A DNA stretch of 45,753 nucleotides, from assembly GCA_030066265.1 (NCBI GenBank), contig JASJCF010000004.1, positions 1-45,753 of the forward strand. The letters are read 5' to 3'. Source of the DNA: Acidimicrobiia bacterium (lineage in GTDB: Bacteria > Actinomycetota > Acidimicrobiia > Spongiisociales > UBA5794). Below, in pieces: positions 1-7,873 of this stretch (positions within the stretch are counted from its first letter, which is position 1; each line of letters begins with the position of its first letter). Under the pieces are notes generated by a model. The model was given only the letters and a program-made list of their open reading frames with translations, searched no databases and was not told the origin of the DNA. Position numbers and translations under genes: made by a program.

Positions 1-4
1 CGAA

Positions 5-20
5 CGGTCTTTCGAGACCG
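5..20. other. short hairpin at the window edge
   Basis: A perfect 6-bp inverted repeat, CGGTCT and AGACCG, encloses a TTCG loop. It could be a weak terminator of a gene lying before the window, but no T-run follows on the plus strand. The 8-mer CGTGCGCA also occurs twice just after it, at 22-29 and 53-60. The function is unknown. Confidence 0.3.
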
Positions 21-106
21 ACGTGCGCAATGGATCCTCGAGACCCGGGAGCCGTGCGCACTCCCCTCGGTGGGTGCTCGGCTCCGGCTCGTGCCATCAT
101 CGTGAC

Positions 107-934
107 ATGCCGGGCCGTCTCGTCATGTGCGCCACCCCGATCGGGAACCTCGGAGATGTCAGCTCTCGGTTGGCCGACACCTTGCGAGAAGCCGATGTCG
201 TCTTCGCCGAGGACACGCGACGCACAGCGACCTTGCTGGCCGACGTCGGAGCGGACACGCCCATGCGCAGTTTCTTTGCCGGCAATGAGCGGCGCCGGCT
301 CGCAGAGCTGAGTGATCTGCTCACGTCGGGAGCCGTGGTTGCTCTCGTGTCGGACGCAGGCATGCCCGGGGTGAGCGACCCCGGTGCCGCCGCCGTGCGG
401 CTCGCGGCCTCGGTGGGCGCAGAGGTGACGGTGATCCCCGGGCCGAGCGCTGTCTCGGCTGCCATTGCCGTGTCGGGTTTCGACGGCGATCGGTTCGTGT
501 TCGAGGGATTCCTCCCCCGCAAGGGTGTAGATCGCAGTGAGGCCCTCCAGCGGATTGCGAGTGAACTGCGGACGACCGTGATCTTCGCTGCGCCGTCACG
601 CGTCGAGACGGATCTCGCCGACCTCGCAGAGCCGTGTGGCCCGGACCGGGCCGTGGTGGTGGCGCGGGAGCTGACCAAGGTGCACGAGGAGGTGTGGCGA
701 GGCACCATCGCCGATGCGGCAACGACCTTCAGCGACGAGCGGGCGCGTGGAGAGTTCGTCGTGGTGATCGAGGGGGCTCCCCCGAAGGTTCCGGACATGG
801 GTCGCGCCGTCGAGGCGGCCGCCGCGTTGATCGCCAACGGTGTTTCGACGTCCGACGCCGTGCGCGAAGCAGCCTCCGAGCACGGCGTCAGCCGCCGTGA
901 GTTGTACCAGCGGGTGGTGACTGGACGTCCCTAG
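107..934 (+). CDS. rsmI: 16S rRNA (cytidine(1402)-2'-O)-methyltransferase RsmI
   Basis: RsmI uses SAM to methylate the 2'-hydroxyl of C1402 in the 16S rRNA decoding centre. The 275-residue protein opens with MPGRLVMCATPIGNLGD, the N-terminal signature of this tetrapyrrole-methylase-fold family. SDAGMPGVSDPG follows near residue 85 and PGPSA near 110, with a helical C-terminal tail as is usual. The track start at 23 adds 28 Arg/Ser-rich residues with no family counterpart, so I use ATG 107. The gene converges on the AbrB-like gene, and the two stop codons share one CTAG. Position next to abrB and metG matches Bacillus yabC. Confidence 0.93.
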   Translation: MPGRLVMCATPIGNLGDVSSRLADTLREADVVFAEDTRRTATLLADVGADTPMRSFFAGNERRRLAELSDLLTSGAVVALVSDAGMPGVSDPGAAAVRLAASVGAEVTVIPGPSAVSAAIAVSGFDGDRFVFEGFLPRKGVDRSEALQRIASELRTTVIFAAPSRVETDLADLAEPCGPDRAVVVARELTKVHEEVWRGTIADAATTFSDERARGEFVVVIEGAPPKVPDMGRAVEAAAALIANGVSTSDAVREAASEHGVSRRELYQRVVTGRP

Positions 935-1170
935 ATCGTTGCGATCCGCGTCCGGCACTCGAGGCAGAGGCCTCGACCCTGGAAGCTCTCGACGCCGTCA
1001 TCGCTTCCGCAGAAAACGCATGACGCCTCGAGCTTGCGGAGAACGATCCCACCGTTCTCCACCGTGATTGCCAACTCGTCCCCCTCATGGATGTTGAACA
1101 GGCGGCGGGTCTCCGCCGGAACGACGACCCTCCCAAGGTCGTCGATCTTCCTGACCATGAGCGTGTCCAA
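931..1170 (-). CDS. AbrB/MazE/SpoVT-type DNA-binding protein with C-terminal zinc ribbon
   Basis: A small transcription factor of about 79 residues. The N-terminal half carries the swapped-hairpin AbrB signature VRKIDDLGRVVVPAETRR followed by an acidic GDELAI strand. The C-terminal half has two CxxC pairs, CVFC and CLEC, about 16 residues apart, which suggests a zinc ribbon not found in Bacillus AbrB. I chose the TTG at 1168-1170 because GGAGG lies 7 nt upstream of it; the ATG at 1156-1158 (75 aa) is the alternative. It diverges from metG, so the shared 117-nt spacer is a natural place for autoregulation. Targets cannot be read from the sequence. Confidence 0.85.
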   Translation of the reverse strand: MDTLMVRKIDDLGRVVVPAETRRLFNIHEGDELAITVENGGIVLRKLEASCVFCGSDDGVESFQGRGLCLECRTRIATI

Positions 1171-1209
1171 GGATGTGCCTCCGTTCAGGGCTTCGATTCT
1201 GGCCTCGGG

Positions 1210-1215
1210 ATGGTA
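1210..1215 (-). promoter_or_regulatory. candidate -10 for the AbrB-like gene
   Basis: On the minus strand this reads TACCAT, the same hexamer as the metG -10 candidate. It would give a leader of about 33 nt that contains the GGAGG ribosome site at 1178-1182. No clear -35 is visible. Confidence 0.3.
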
Positions 1216-1217
1216 GC

Positions 1218-1230
1218 TCCAGGTGCTGGA
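1218..1230. promoter_or_regulatory. candidate operator between divergent abrB-like gene and metG
   Basis: TCCAG-GTG-CTGGA is a perfect 5-bp inverted repeat with a 3-bp centre. It lies just upstream of the abrB-like -10 candidate. It is short enough to occur by chance; the position is the only reason to list it. Confidence 0.22.
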
Positions 1231-1275
1231 AACGACTCGACACGGCGTCGGAGAGGGACGATCCGGTGGTGCCGG

Positions 1276-1281
1276 TACCAT
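1276..1281 (+). promoter_or_regulatory. -10 element of metG, probably leaderless
   Basis: TACCAT ends 6 nt before the ATG at 1288, so transcription would start at or next to the A of the start codon. There is no Shine-Dalgarno sequence before metG, which fits a leaderless mRNA. No good -35 is seen. Confidence 0.5.
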
Positions 1282-1287
1282 CGGCTC

Positions 1288-2946
1288 ATGACCGATGATT
1301 CCCCTCGGAAAGTGCTCGTCGCCGTCGCCTGGCCCTACGCACAGGGACCCCTGCATCTCGGGCACCTGGCGGGGGCGAATCTGCCCGCAGACATCTACGC
1401 CCGATTCCGGCGGTCGATCGGCGATGACGTGATCATGGTCTCCGGATCCGATGTGCACGGCACACCGATCACCGTCAAGGCCGATGAGCTCGGAGTGGCG
1501 CCCGAAGCGGTCGCAGCCAAGTACCACGACGAGTTCGTCGAGGCATGGGATGCCCTCGACATCCAATGGGATCTCTACACGACCACCGGCACCGAGATCC
1601 ACACCCGCGTCGCCCAGGAGTTCTTCCTCACGCTGCTCGAGAACGGCTACCTGTACCCGAAATCCACGTTGCAGTTCTACGACGAGCAGGAGGGCCGGTT
1701 CCTGCCGGACCGCTACGTCGAGGGTACGTGCCCACACTGTGGCTACCACGAGGCACGCGGAGACCAGTGTGACAACTGCGGGCGCACCCTCGACCCGACC
1801 GACCTCGTCAACCCGTTGTCCAAGTTCTCACGGACACCGCCGGTGCTGCGCGAAACGGAGCACTACTACTGGCGGCTCTCCGAGTTCGAGGAACCTCTGC
1901 TCGAGTGGCTCGAGTCGCGCGAGGGGTGGCGGCCGCACGTCCAGAACTTCGCCATCGGGATGGTGAGGGACGGTCTCCAGGACCGCTCGTTCACCCGCGA
2001 TCTGGATTGGGGGATCCCCCTGCCGGTCGACGACCTCGGTCCCGGCAAGTCGATCTACGTCTGGTGGGAGGCCGTGATGGGATACCTGTCGGCACCCCAG
2101 GAGTGGGCCGAGCGGCGGGGAACCCCCGACGCATGGCGCGCATGGTGGGAGAACCCCGATGCCGAGTCGTACTACTTCCTCGGCAAGGACAACGTGCCGT
2201 TCCATGCGATCTACTGGCCGGCGCTGATCATGGGACACGGTGGGCTGAACTTGCCGACGGACGTGCCGGCGAATCAGTTTCTGACGTTCGGTGGCGCCAA
2301 GGCATCCAAGTCGCGTGGCGTGGGGAGGCCGCTCAGCTGGTATCTCGACCACTTCGACACCGACGGGCTGCGGTACGCGATCGCACAGTCGCTTCCGGAG
2401 ACGAGCGACGCGGACCTGTCGGACGACGAAGTCGTCCGAGCCATCAATGAGGAGCTCGTGGCCACGTGGGGGAACCTGGTCAACCGGGTCGTGTCGATGA
2501 CCGGCCGCTATTTCGACGGCGTCATCCCCGAACCCGGCGATCTGGGACCTTCGGATGAACGAGCCCTGGACGGCAGGATGGCCATGCTCGACGACGTCCG
2601 TTCCGAGCTCATGGCCGTTCGCCTGAGGTCGGCGATCGCCCGAGCGATGCAAGGGGCGCAAGAGACCAACGCCTACCTCAACGAGATGGAGCCGTGGAAG
2701 ACGGCCAAGACGGACCGCGAGCGGACGGCGACGACCTTGTGGGTCGCACTGCAGTCCGTCGCCGCAACGGCGGTCGCGTTGGCTCCCTACCTCCCGGGCT
2801 CCTCGCGCAAGGTGCTCGAGGCGCTCGGCGTCGACGTTCCGGAGGATGGCCCGACATGGCAGGTCCCCGACCTGCAGAGCGGCACGACGCTGGGAGCCCT
2901 CGGCCCGCTGTTCGCCAAGGTCGAGATCGATCTGGACGAAGAGTGA
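1288..2946 (+). CDS. metG: methionine--tRNA ligase
   Basis: MetG charges tRNA-Met with methionine, using ATP, in the cytoplasm. The 552-residue class I synthetase has HLGH (HIGH motif) at residues 23-26 and a four-Cys zinc knuckle near 147-163 (CPHCG ... CDNCG). KASKS stands in place of KMSKS at 338-342, and an anticodon-binding helical domain follows. It ends without the C-terminal Trbp111-like dimerisation domain. The track start at 1087 would add 67 unrelated residues, and ATG 1288 begins just before the Rossmann fold. The stop overlaps the GTG of tatD (GTGA), so the two are translationally coupled. The Met-to-Ala change in the KMSKS loop is the one oddity. Confidence 0.96.
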   Translation: MTDDSPRKVLVAVAWPYAQGPLHLGHLAGANLPADIYARFRRSIGDDVIMVSGSDVHGTPITVKADELGVAPEAVAAKYHDEFVEAWDALDIQWDLYTTTGTEIHTRVAQEFFLTLLENGYLYPKSTLQFYDEQEGRFLPDRYVEGTCPHCGYHEARGDQCDNCGRTLDPTDLVNPLSKFSRTPPVLRETEHYYWRLSEFEEPLLEWLESREGWRPHVQNFAIGMVRDGLQDRSFTRDLDWGIPLPVDDLGPGKSIYVWWEAVMGYLSAPQEWAERRGTPDAWRAWWENPDAESYYFLGKDNVPFHAIYWPALIMGHGGLNLPTDVPANQFLTFGGAKASKSRGVGRPLSWYLDHFDTDGLRYAIAQSLPETSDADLSDDEVVRAINEELVATWGNLVNRVVSMTGRYFDGVIPEPGDLGPSDERALDGRMAMLDDVRSELMAVRLRSAIARAMQGAQETNAYLNEMEPWKTAKTDRERTATTLWVALQSVAATAVALAPYLPGSSRKVLEALGVDVPEDGPTWQVPDLQSGTTLGALGPLFAKVEIDLDEE

Positions 2947-3713
2947 CCCAGCCGCGCTGGATCGACACCCACGGGCACCTGTTCCTGCTCGAGGACGATG
3001 CTGGTGCGGTGATCGATCGGGCGGTGACGGCAGGAGTGGACTGGATCGTCTGCCCCGGGATCGACGTACCGACGTCGCAACATGCCAGGACCATCGCCGA
3101 GGCCCATCCCCACCGGGTGTCGTGGACGGCGGGCCTCCATCCGCACGAGGCCGGCCAATGGGGCGAGGTCGCAGATGCGATCGAGTCGCTTGCCGTCGAA
3201 TCCGCAGGCGTCGGCGAGTGCGGCCTCGATTGGTACCGCGAGCTGGCTCCTCGCAGCGATCAGGTCGAAGCCTTCCGTGCTCAGCTCGATCTGGCTGCCG
3301 AACTCGACAAGCCCATCGTGATCCATTGTCGAGATGCGTTCGCAGACGTTCACGAGCTCGTCGAGGCCGCGGGATTGGGGTACCGGGCCATCATGCATTG
3401 CTGGACGGGCGGGCCTCGCTGGACGAAACGGTTCGACGATCTCGGCGTGACGTTCTCCTTCGCCGGCCCATTGACCTACCCGACGGCCGACACCCTGCGA
3501 CGGGCGGCCGCCGTGGCGCCGCCGGATCGCACGATGGTGGAGACCGACGCCCCGTACCTCACGCCCGAGTCTCGGCGCCCCGGCGCGAACGAGCCTGCAT
3601 TCGTGACGGAGACCGGGGCGGCGTTGGCCGACGTGTGGGGTCTCGGCGTCGATGAGGTCGCCGCTCGAACGAGTGCACATGCCCGCCGAGTGTTCGCCAT
3701 CCCCGATGGCTGA
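2943..3713 (+). CDS. tatD: TatD-family metal-dependent hydrolase (DNase)
   Basis: A TIM-barrel metallohydrolase of 256 residues. Family members are 3'-5' exonucleases active on DNA or RNA and have been linked to D-aminoacyl-tRNA deacylation. Metal ligands are visible in order: HxH in DTHGHL near residue 10, Glu in GECGLDWY near 92, His in IHCRDA near 128, HCWTG near 150, and Asp in ETDAPYL near 203. The start is the GTG that overlaps the metG stop; the track's 2694 start runs back through metG. It overlaps ksgA by 8 nt. The metG-tatD-ksgA order is conserved in Bacillus and mycobacteria. Confidence 0.93.
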   Translation: MTQPRWIDTHGHLFLLEDDAGAVIDRAVTAGVDWIVCPGIDVPTSQHARTIAEAHPHRVSWTAGLHPHEAGQWGEVADAIESLAVESAGVGECGLDWYRELAPRSDQVEAFRAQLDLAAELDKPIVIHCRDAFADVHELVEAAGLGYRAIMHCWTGGPRWTKRFDDLGVTFSFAGPLTYPTADTLRRAAAVAPPDRTMVETDAPYLTPESRRPGANEPAFVTETGAALADVWGLGVDEVAARTSAHARRVFAIPDG

Positions 3714-4524
3714 TCGAGCCCAGCATCGCGGGGAGATCCGCGCGCTCCTCGCGCGGCACGGGCACCGTCCGAACCAGACCTTCGGGCAGAACTTCCTCGC
3801 CGAGCCGACGATCATCGACCGCATCGTGGATCTGGCCGATGTCGCTGAGCGCAAGGTCGTCGAGGTGGGAGCGGGGACCGGCTCGCTCACGGCTCGCCTC
3901 GCCGCCACGGCGGACGAGGTCGTCAGCTACGAGCTTGATCGCCACCTCATCCCCCTGCTCGAGGAGTCACTCACCGGTCTCGATGTGGACATCCGGATCG
4001 CCGATGCCACCTCCGTCGATTGGTGCCGTGAGCTCGACGGGGAGGGATGGGTCCTCGTTGCGAACCTGCCGTACAACGTCGGGACGGGCATCGTCCTCGA
4101 CGCATTGCGAGGTGCCCCCTGCATCGATCGGTTCGTGGTGATGCTCCAGCGCGAGGTCGCCGATCGATTCCTCTCCGGTCCTGGGTCCAAGATCTACGGC
4201 GTGCCGTCGGTGATCGTGCATCTCCACGCCCGGGGACGAGTCGCGCTCTCGGTCCCGCCTGGCGCCTTCGAGCCTCCGCCCGCCGTCGAGTCTGCCGTGG
4301 TGGTGTTGGATCGTGTCGAGCCTTCCCCCTCGGCCGAGGCTGCGATCGAGATCGCCGAGCAGGCCTTCGGACAGCGGAGGAAGATGGTGCGAAGGTCGCT
4401 TGCACCTCGGTACGAAGACGCGGTGGTCGTGCTGACCGCTGCCGGCGTCGACCCGACGAAGCGTGCGGAGGATCTGGCGCCCGACGACTACCTTGCCATC
4501 GCGGCACAGGAGCGCACACGATGA
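3706..4524 (+). CDS. rsmA: 16S rRNA (adenine(1518)/(1519)-N6)-dimethyltransferase RsmA/KsgA
   Basis: KsgA dimethylates two adjacent adenines in the 3' terminal helix of 16S rRNA during 30S maturation. The 272-residue protein shows GQNFL near residue 26, the SAM-binding VEVGAGTGSLT near 49, the catalytic NLPYN motif near 120 and a C-terminal FGQRRKMVRRSL helix. I use ATG 3706 (MADRAQHRGEIRALL); the longer track ORF adds residues that lie within tatD. It shares ATGA with ispE downstream, so tatD-ksgA-ispE is one coupled unit. Confidence 0.95.
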   Translation: MADRAQHRGEIRALLARHGHRPNQTFGQNFLAEPTIIDRIVDLADVAERKVVEVGAGTGSLTARLAATADEVVSYELDRHLIPLLEESLTGLDVDIRIADATSVDWCRELDGEGWVLVANLPYNVGTGIVLDALRGAPCIDRFVVMLQREVADRFLSGPGSKIYGVPSVIVHLHARGRVALSVPPGAFEPPPAVESAVVVLDRVEPSPSAEAAIEIAEQAFGQRRKMVRRSLAPRYEDAVVVLTAAGVDPTKRAEDLAPDDYLAIAAQERTR

Positions 4525-5369
4525 AGGCACTGGCCTACGCGAAGGTGAATCTGGCACTGGTCGTGTTCCCGCCGATGGCCGACGGCTACCACCCGATCCG
4601 AGGAATCTCGCAGTCGGTGTCCCTTGCCGACGACATCGAGATCGTGCCGTCGCACGATGACACCGTGACCGTGTCCAACGACGAGGCACCGGCCGATGAG
4701 ACGAACCTGGCATGGAAGGCCTTTGCAGCGGCCCGCCGGACAGCTCGGGTGATGCAGCCAGCCGAGCTCAGGATCACCAAGCGAATCCCAGCTGGCGCCG
4801 GACTGGGCGGCGGCTCGGCCGACGCGGCAGCTTCTCTCGGCCTCGCAGCGGCGCGGTTTGGGATCGATGACGATCAGACGAGCGGCATCGCCGAATCGAT
4901 CGGCGCCGATGTGCCATTCAGCCTCGTCGGCGGCACCTGCAGGGTCGAGGGAAAGGGTGAGCGCCTCGTTCCCCTCGATGCGTTGGCCGGCTTCTCGCTG
5001 GCGGTCGTGGTCCCGCCGTTCTCGATGGCGACTCCGGAGGTGTACCGATCCTGGGACGACCTCGGTGGTCCGAGTGGGCCCGAGATCCCCGAGGGTGACC
5101 TTCCGCCCCAGCTCCGAGGTGGCCCGCCACTGCGCAACGACCTGTATCCCGCCGCCCTCGCCCTCGACGAGCGCATCGGCGACTGGCGACGCGACCTCGC
5201 AACACGATTCGGGACGACGGTGGCGATGACGGGGTCAGGTTCGGCGTTCTTCGCATTCTTCTCCACGCGCGACGAAGCCGAAGGCGCAGCAGCCAGTGTC
5301 GACATCCCGAACCGGACGAGTGAAGCAGTGGATCCCACGGCGGTCGGATGGGAGCCGATCGATGCCTGA
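4521..5369 (+). CDS. ispE: 4-diphosphocytidyl-2-C-methyl-D-erythritol kinase
   Basis: IspE phosphorylates CDP-methylerythritol in the non-mevalonate (MEP) isoprenoid pathway. The 282-residue GHMP kinase has KVNLAL near the N-terminus, the phosphate-binding loop PAGAGLGGGSADAAA near residues 91-105 and the C-terminal MTGSGSAFFAF glycine motif near 236. The ATG at 4521 overlaps the ksgA TGA. The track ORF from 4047 is a read-through of the ksgA shadow frame. The product feeds, among other things, the side chain attached by the MenA encoded later in the window. Confidence 0.94.
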   Translation: MKALAYAKVNLALVVFPPMADGYHPIRGISQSVSLADDIEIVPSHDDTVTVSNDEAPADETNLAWKAFAAARRTARVMQPAELRITKRIPAGAGLGGGSADAAASLGLAAARFGIDDDQTSGIAESIGADVPFSLVGGTCRVEGKGERLVPLDALAGFSLAVVVPPFSMATPEVYRSWDDLGGPSGPEIPEGDLPPQLRGGPPLRNDLYPAALALDERIGDWRRDLATRFGTTVAMTGSGSAFFAFFSTRDEAEGAAASVDIPNRTSEAVDPTAVGWEPIDA

Positions 5370-5398
5370 CGCCCTCTCGGGATCCAGCAGCACCGTCC

Positions 5399-5404
5399 TA
5401 CACT
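5399..5404 (+). promoter_or_regulatory. -10 element of tRNA-Gln
   Basis: TACACT ends 21 nt before the mature 5' end of the tRNA, a normal distance for a tRNA promoter with a short 5' trailer. A convincing -35 is not visible. The transcript may read on into glmU. Confidence 0.4.
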
Positions 5405-5425
5405 CGCGCGCCGCACGACCCGCAG

Positions 5426-5497
5426 TGGGGGGTGGTGTAATTGGCAGCACAGGTGGTTTTGGTCCATCAAGAACGGGTTCGAGTCCTGTCCCCCCAG
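5426..5497 (+). tRNA. tRNA-Gln (anticodon UUG)
   Basis: A complete cloverleaf folds by eye. The acceptor TGGGGGG pairs with CCCCCCA. The D stem is GTGT/GCAC. The anticodon stem GGTGG/CCATC encloses the loop TTTTGGT with TTG at positions 34-36. The T arm ACGGG-TTCGAGT-CCTGT is intact, and the discriminator is G. The U1-A72 pair is typical of tRNA-Gln. CCA is not encoded. The gene lies between ispE and glmU on the same strand, 25 nt before glmU. Confidence 0.95.
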
Positions 5498-5522
5498 CCC
5501 GCGAAGCGAGAGTGGTGAGCGC

Positions 5523-6902
5523 ATGACGATGGCAGCTGTCGTCCTGGCGGCAGGCAAGGGAACCCGGATGAAGTCGGAGCGGGCGAAGGTCCTCCATGAG
5601 CTGGCCGGCCGTTCCCTCCTCGAGTGGACCCTGGCCGCCGTGGAACCGTTGGCACCGGATGAGACCGTCATCGTGGTGGGTCACGAAGCCGATCGGGTGA
5701 GAGAGACCTGCCCCGAGGGGACATCGGCGGCGGTACAGGAGCCCCAGAACGGGACGGGCCATGCCGTACAGGTGGGGCTCGACGCAATGCCATCGACGCC
5801 CGACAGCGTGCTCGTGATCCCGGCGGACATGCCCCTCATCGCAACGTCGACGCTCATGTCACTGATCGATCGACATCGCGAGAGCGGCGCCGTGGCGTCC
5901 GTGCTCACCGTGGAGCTCGAGGACCCGGCCGGGTACGGCCGCATCGTCCGCGACGGCGAGCGGGTCACCGCGATCGTGGAGCATCGTGACGCAACGGACG
6001 AGCAGAGGCGGATCAGCGAGGTGAACACGTCGGTGTACGTCTTCGACGGGCAGAAGCTCGATGATGCCCTGGGCAAGATCACCCCGGACAACGATCAGGG
6101 TGAGTACTACCTGACCGACGTGATTCGGGTGTTCACCGCCGAAGGGCTGATGGTGAGCGCCGTGGCGACCGACGCCGTCGAAGGCATCGGCATCAACTCC
6201 CAGGCCCAACTCGCCGATGTGGCGGCCATCGTCCGTGAGCGCGTCAATCGCTCACTCATGGAATCCGGCGTCTGGATGGCGGATCCCAGTCGCGTGTACG
6301 TCGATGCCAGCGTCGAAGTCGCTCCCGGAGCCAAGCTTCACCCCGACACCTACCTCCGGGGCGCGACGACCATCGGTGAGGGTGCGGAGATCGGACCTGG
6401 CGTGGATCTGCGGGACACCGTGGTCGATCGGGAGGCCACCGTGCGGAACACCGTTGCCGTGTCTGCATCGGTGGGTGCCGGCGCCATCGTCGGCCCCTTC
6501 ACCCACCTCCGACCGGGTTCCGAGATCGGCCCGTCCGCCAAGGTGGGAGCCTTCGTCGAGGTGAAGGGATCGACGATCGGCGAGGGGTCCAAGATCCCGC
6601 ATCTCAGCTACGTCGGCGACACCACCGTCGGTACCCGTTCCAACATCGGAGCCGGCACCATCACGGTCAACTATGACGGGTACAAGAAGCACCGCACCGT
6701 GATCGGAGACAACGTCAGGATCGGGGCAGACACCATGCTCGTCGCTCCCATCGTGGTCGGGGACGACGCCTTCACCGGCGCCGGAAGCGTCATCACGGAC
6801 GACGTTCCCAGCGGCGCACTTGCGGTCGAGCGATCTGCGCAGAAGAATGTAGATGGGTACGCCGACCGACGTCGGAGACGCGCAGAAGGGGATGCGAAGT
6901 GA
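5523..6902 (+). CDS. glmU: bifunctional UDP-GlcNAc pyrophosphorylase / glucosamine-1-phosphate acetyltransferase
   Basis: GlmU acetylates glucosamine-1-phosphate and then couples it to UTP, giving UDP-GlcNAc for peptidoglycan. In the 459-residue protein the N-terminal half is a nucleotidyltransferase with LAAGKGTRMKSERAKVLHEL at residues 8-27. The C-terminal half is a left-handed beta-helix of hexapeptide repeats with the active-site stretch YVGDTTVGTRSNIGAGT and NYDGYKK. Length is normal. The stop overlaps the GTG of prs. The glmU-prs pair is conserved in Firmicutes and Actinobacteria. Confidence 0.96.
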   Translation: MTMAAVVLAAGKGTRMKSERAKVLHELAGRSLLEWTLAAVEPLAPDETVIVVGHEADRVRETCPEGTSAAVQEPQNGTGHAVQVGLDAMPSTPDSVLVIPADMPLIATSTLMSLIDRHRESGAVASVLTVELEDPAGYGRIVRDGERVTAIVEHRDATDEQRRISEVNTSVYVFDGQKLDDALGKITPDNDQGEYYLTDVIRVFTAEGLMVSAVATDAVEGIGINSQAQLADVAAIVRERVNRSLMESGVWMADPSRVYVDASVEVAPGAKLHPDTYLRGATTIGEGAEIGPGVDLRDTVVDREATVRNTVAVSASVGAGAIVGPFTHLRPGSEIGPSAKVGAFVEVKGSTIGEGSKIPHLSYVGDTTVGTRSNIGAGTITVNYDGYKKHRTVIGDNVRIGADTMLVAPIVVGDDAFTGAGSVITDDVPSGALAVERSAQKNVDGYADRRRRRAEGDAK

Positions 6903-7873
6903 TGGAGCGGCCCGGGCTGAAACGCCTCATGCTGTTCTCCGGCACGGCGAATCGCGAGCTCGCCGAGGAGGTCGGGAAGCTCCTCGATGTCGAACTCGGC
7001 GGTGTCGAGATCTCGCAGTTCGCCAACACCGAGACGTACGTCCGGTTCACCGAGTCCGTGCGCGGCTCGGACTGCTTCGTCATCCAGAGCCACAGCGACC
7101 CCGTGAACGAGCACATCATGGAACAGCTCATCATGATCGATGCGCTCAAGCGGGCATCGGCGAAGCGGATCACCGCCGTGATGCCTTTCTACGGCTATGC
7201 ACGACAGGACAAGAAGGGCAGGCCGCGAGAGCCGATCACCGCACGGATGATCGGCGATCTGTTCATGGTTGCTGGGGCCGACCGCATCGCTGCCGTCGAT
7301 CTCCACACCGGCCAGGTCCAGGGGTTCATCGACAAGCCCTTCGATTCGTTGACGGCCCTGCCCATCTTCGAGGAATACCTGTCCCACAAGATCGCAGGCC
7401 CGATCACGTTCGTGTCTCCCGACTCGGGAGGCGTCAAGCGCGCAACTCGCTTCGCCACGCATCTCAATGGTGAGGTGGCCTTCGTGTACAAGCGTCGCAG
7501 GACCGACGTCCGCAACGTGGTGGAAGCATCCGAGGTCGTTGGCGACGTCGAGGGCCGCCACTGCGTGATCGTCGACGACATCGTCGACACCGCCGGCACC
7601 GCCGTCGCGTCGGCCGATCTCATCATGGATCGAGGGGCCCTGTCGGTGTCCCTGGTCGCGACACACGGCGTCCTGTCGGGACCGGCAGTCGAGCGCCTCC
7701 GGTCGTCGCCGTTCGATGAGATCGTCATCACCAACACCCTGCCGATTCGGCCCGATGCCCAGGCGCTTCAGAACCTCACCGTGCTCTCCGTCGCGCCACT
7801 CGTCGCCGGCACCATCGAGGCGATCTTCAACGATCAGTCGGTGTCCGAGATCTTCAAGGGTGAGAACACCTGA
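6899..7873 (+). CDS. prs: ribose-phosphate pyrophosphokinase (PRPP synthetase)
   Basis: Prs makes PRPP from ribose-5-phosphate and ATP for nucleotide, His and Trp synthesis. The 324-residue class I enzyme shows FANTETYVRF near residue 40, MPFYGYARQDKK near 98, the metal-binding VDLHTGQVQGFID near 136 and the PRPP loop CVIVDDIVDTAGTA near 222. DLHTGQ replaces the more common DLHAGQ. The start is GTG 6899 (GTGA overlap with glmU) or the adjacent ATG 6902. Its TGA overlaps what I take to be the CTG start of aceK. Confidence 0.96.
   Translation: MMERPGLKRLMLFSGTANRELAEEVGKLLDVELGGVEISQFANTETYVRFTESVRGSDCFVIQSHSDPVNEHIMEQLIMIDALKRASAKRITAVMPFYGYARQDKKGRPREPITARMIGDLFMVAGADRIAAVDLHTGQVQGFIDKPFDSLTALPIFEEYLSHKIAGPITFVSPDSGGVKRATRFATHLNGEVAFVYKRRRTDVRNVVEASEVVGDVEGRHCVIVDDIVDTAGTAVASADLIMDRGALSVSLVATHGVLSGPAVERLRSSPFDEIVITNTLPIRPDAQALQNLTVLSVAPLVAGTIEAIFNDQSVSEIFKGENT

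Noticed and set aside
1171-1287. T-box or SAM riboswitch before metG
   Set aside because: The spacer is only 117 nt, has no T-box consensus or terminator, and the -10 spacing indicates a leaderless mRNA.
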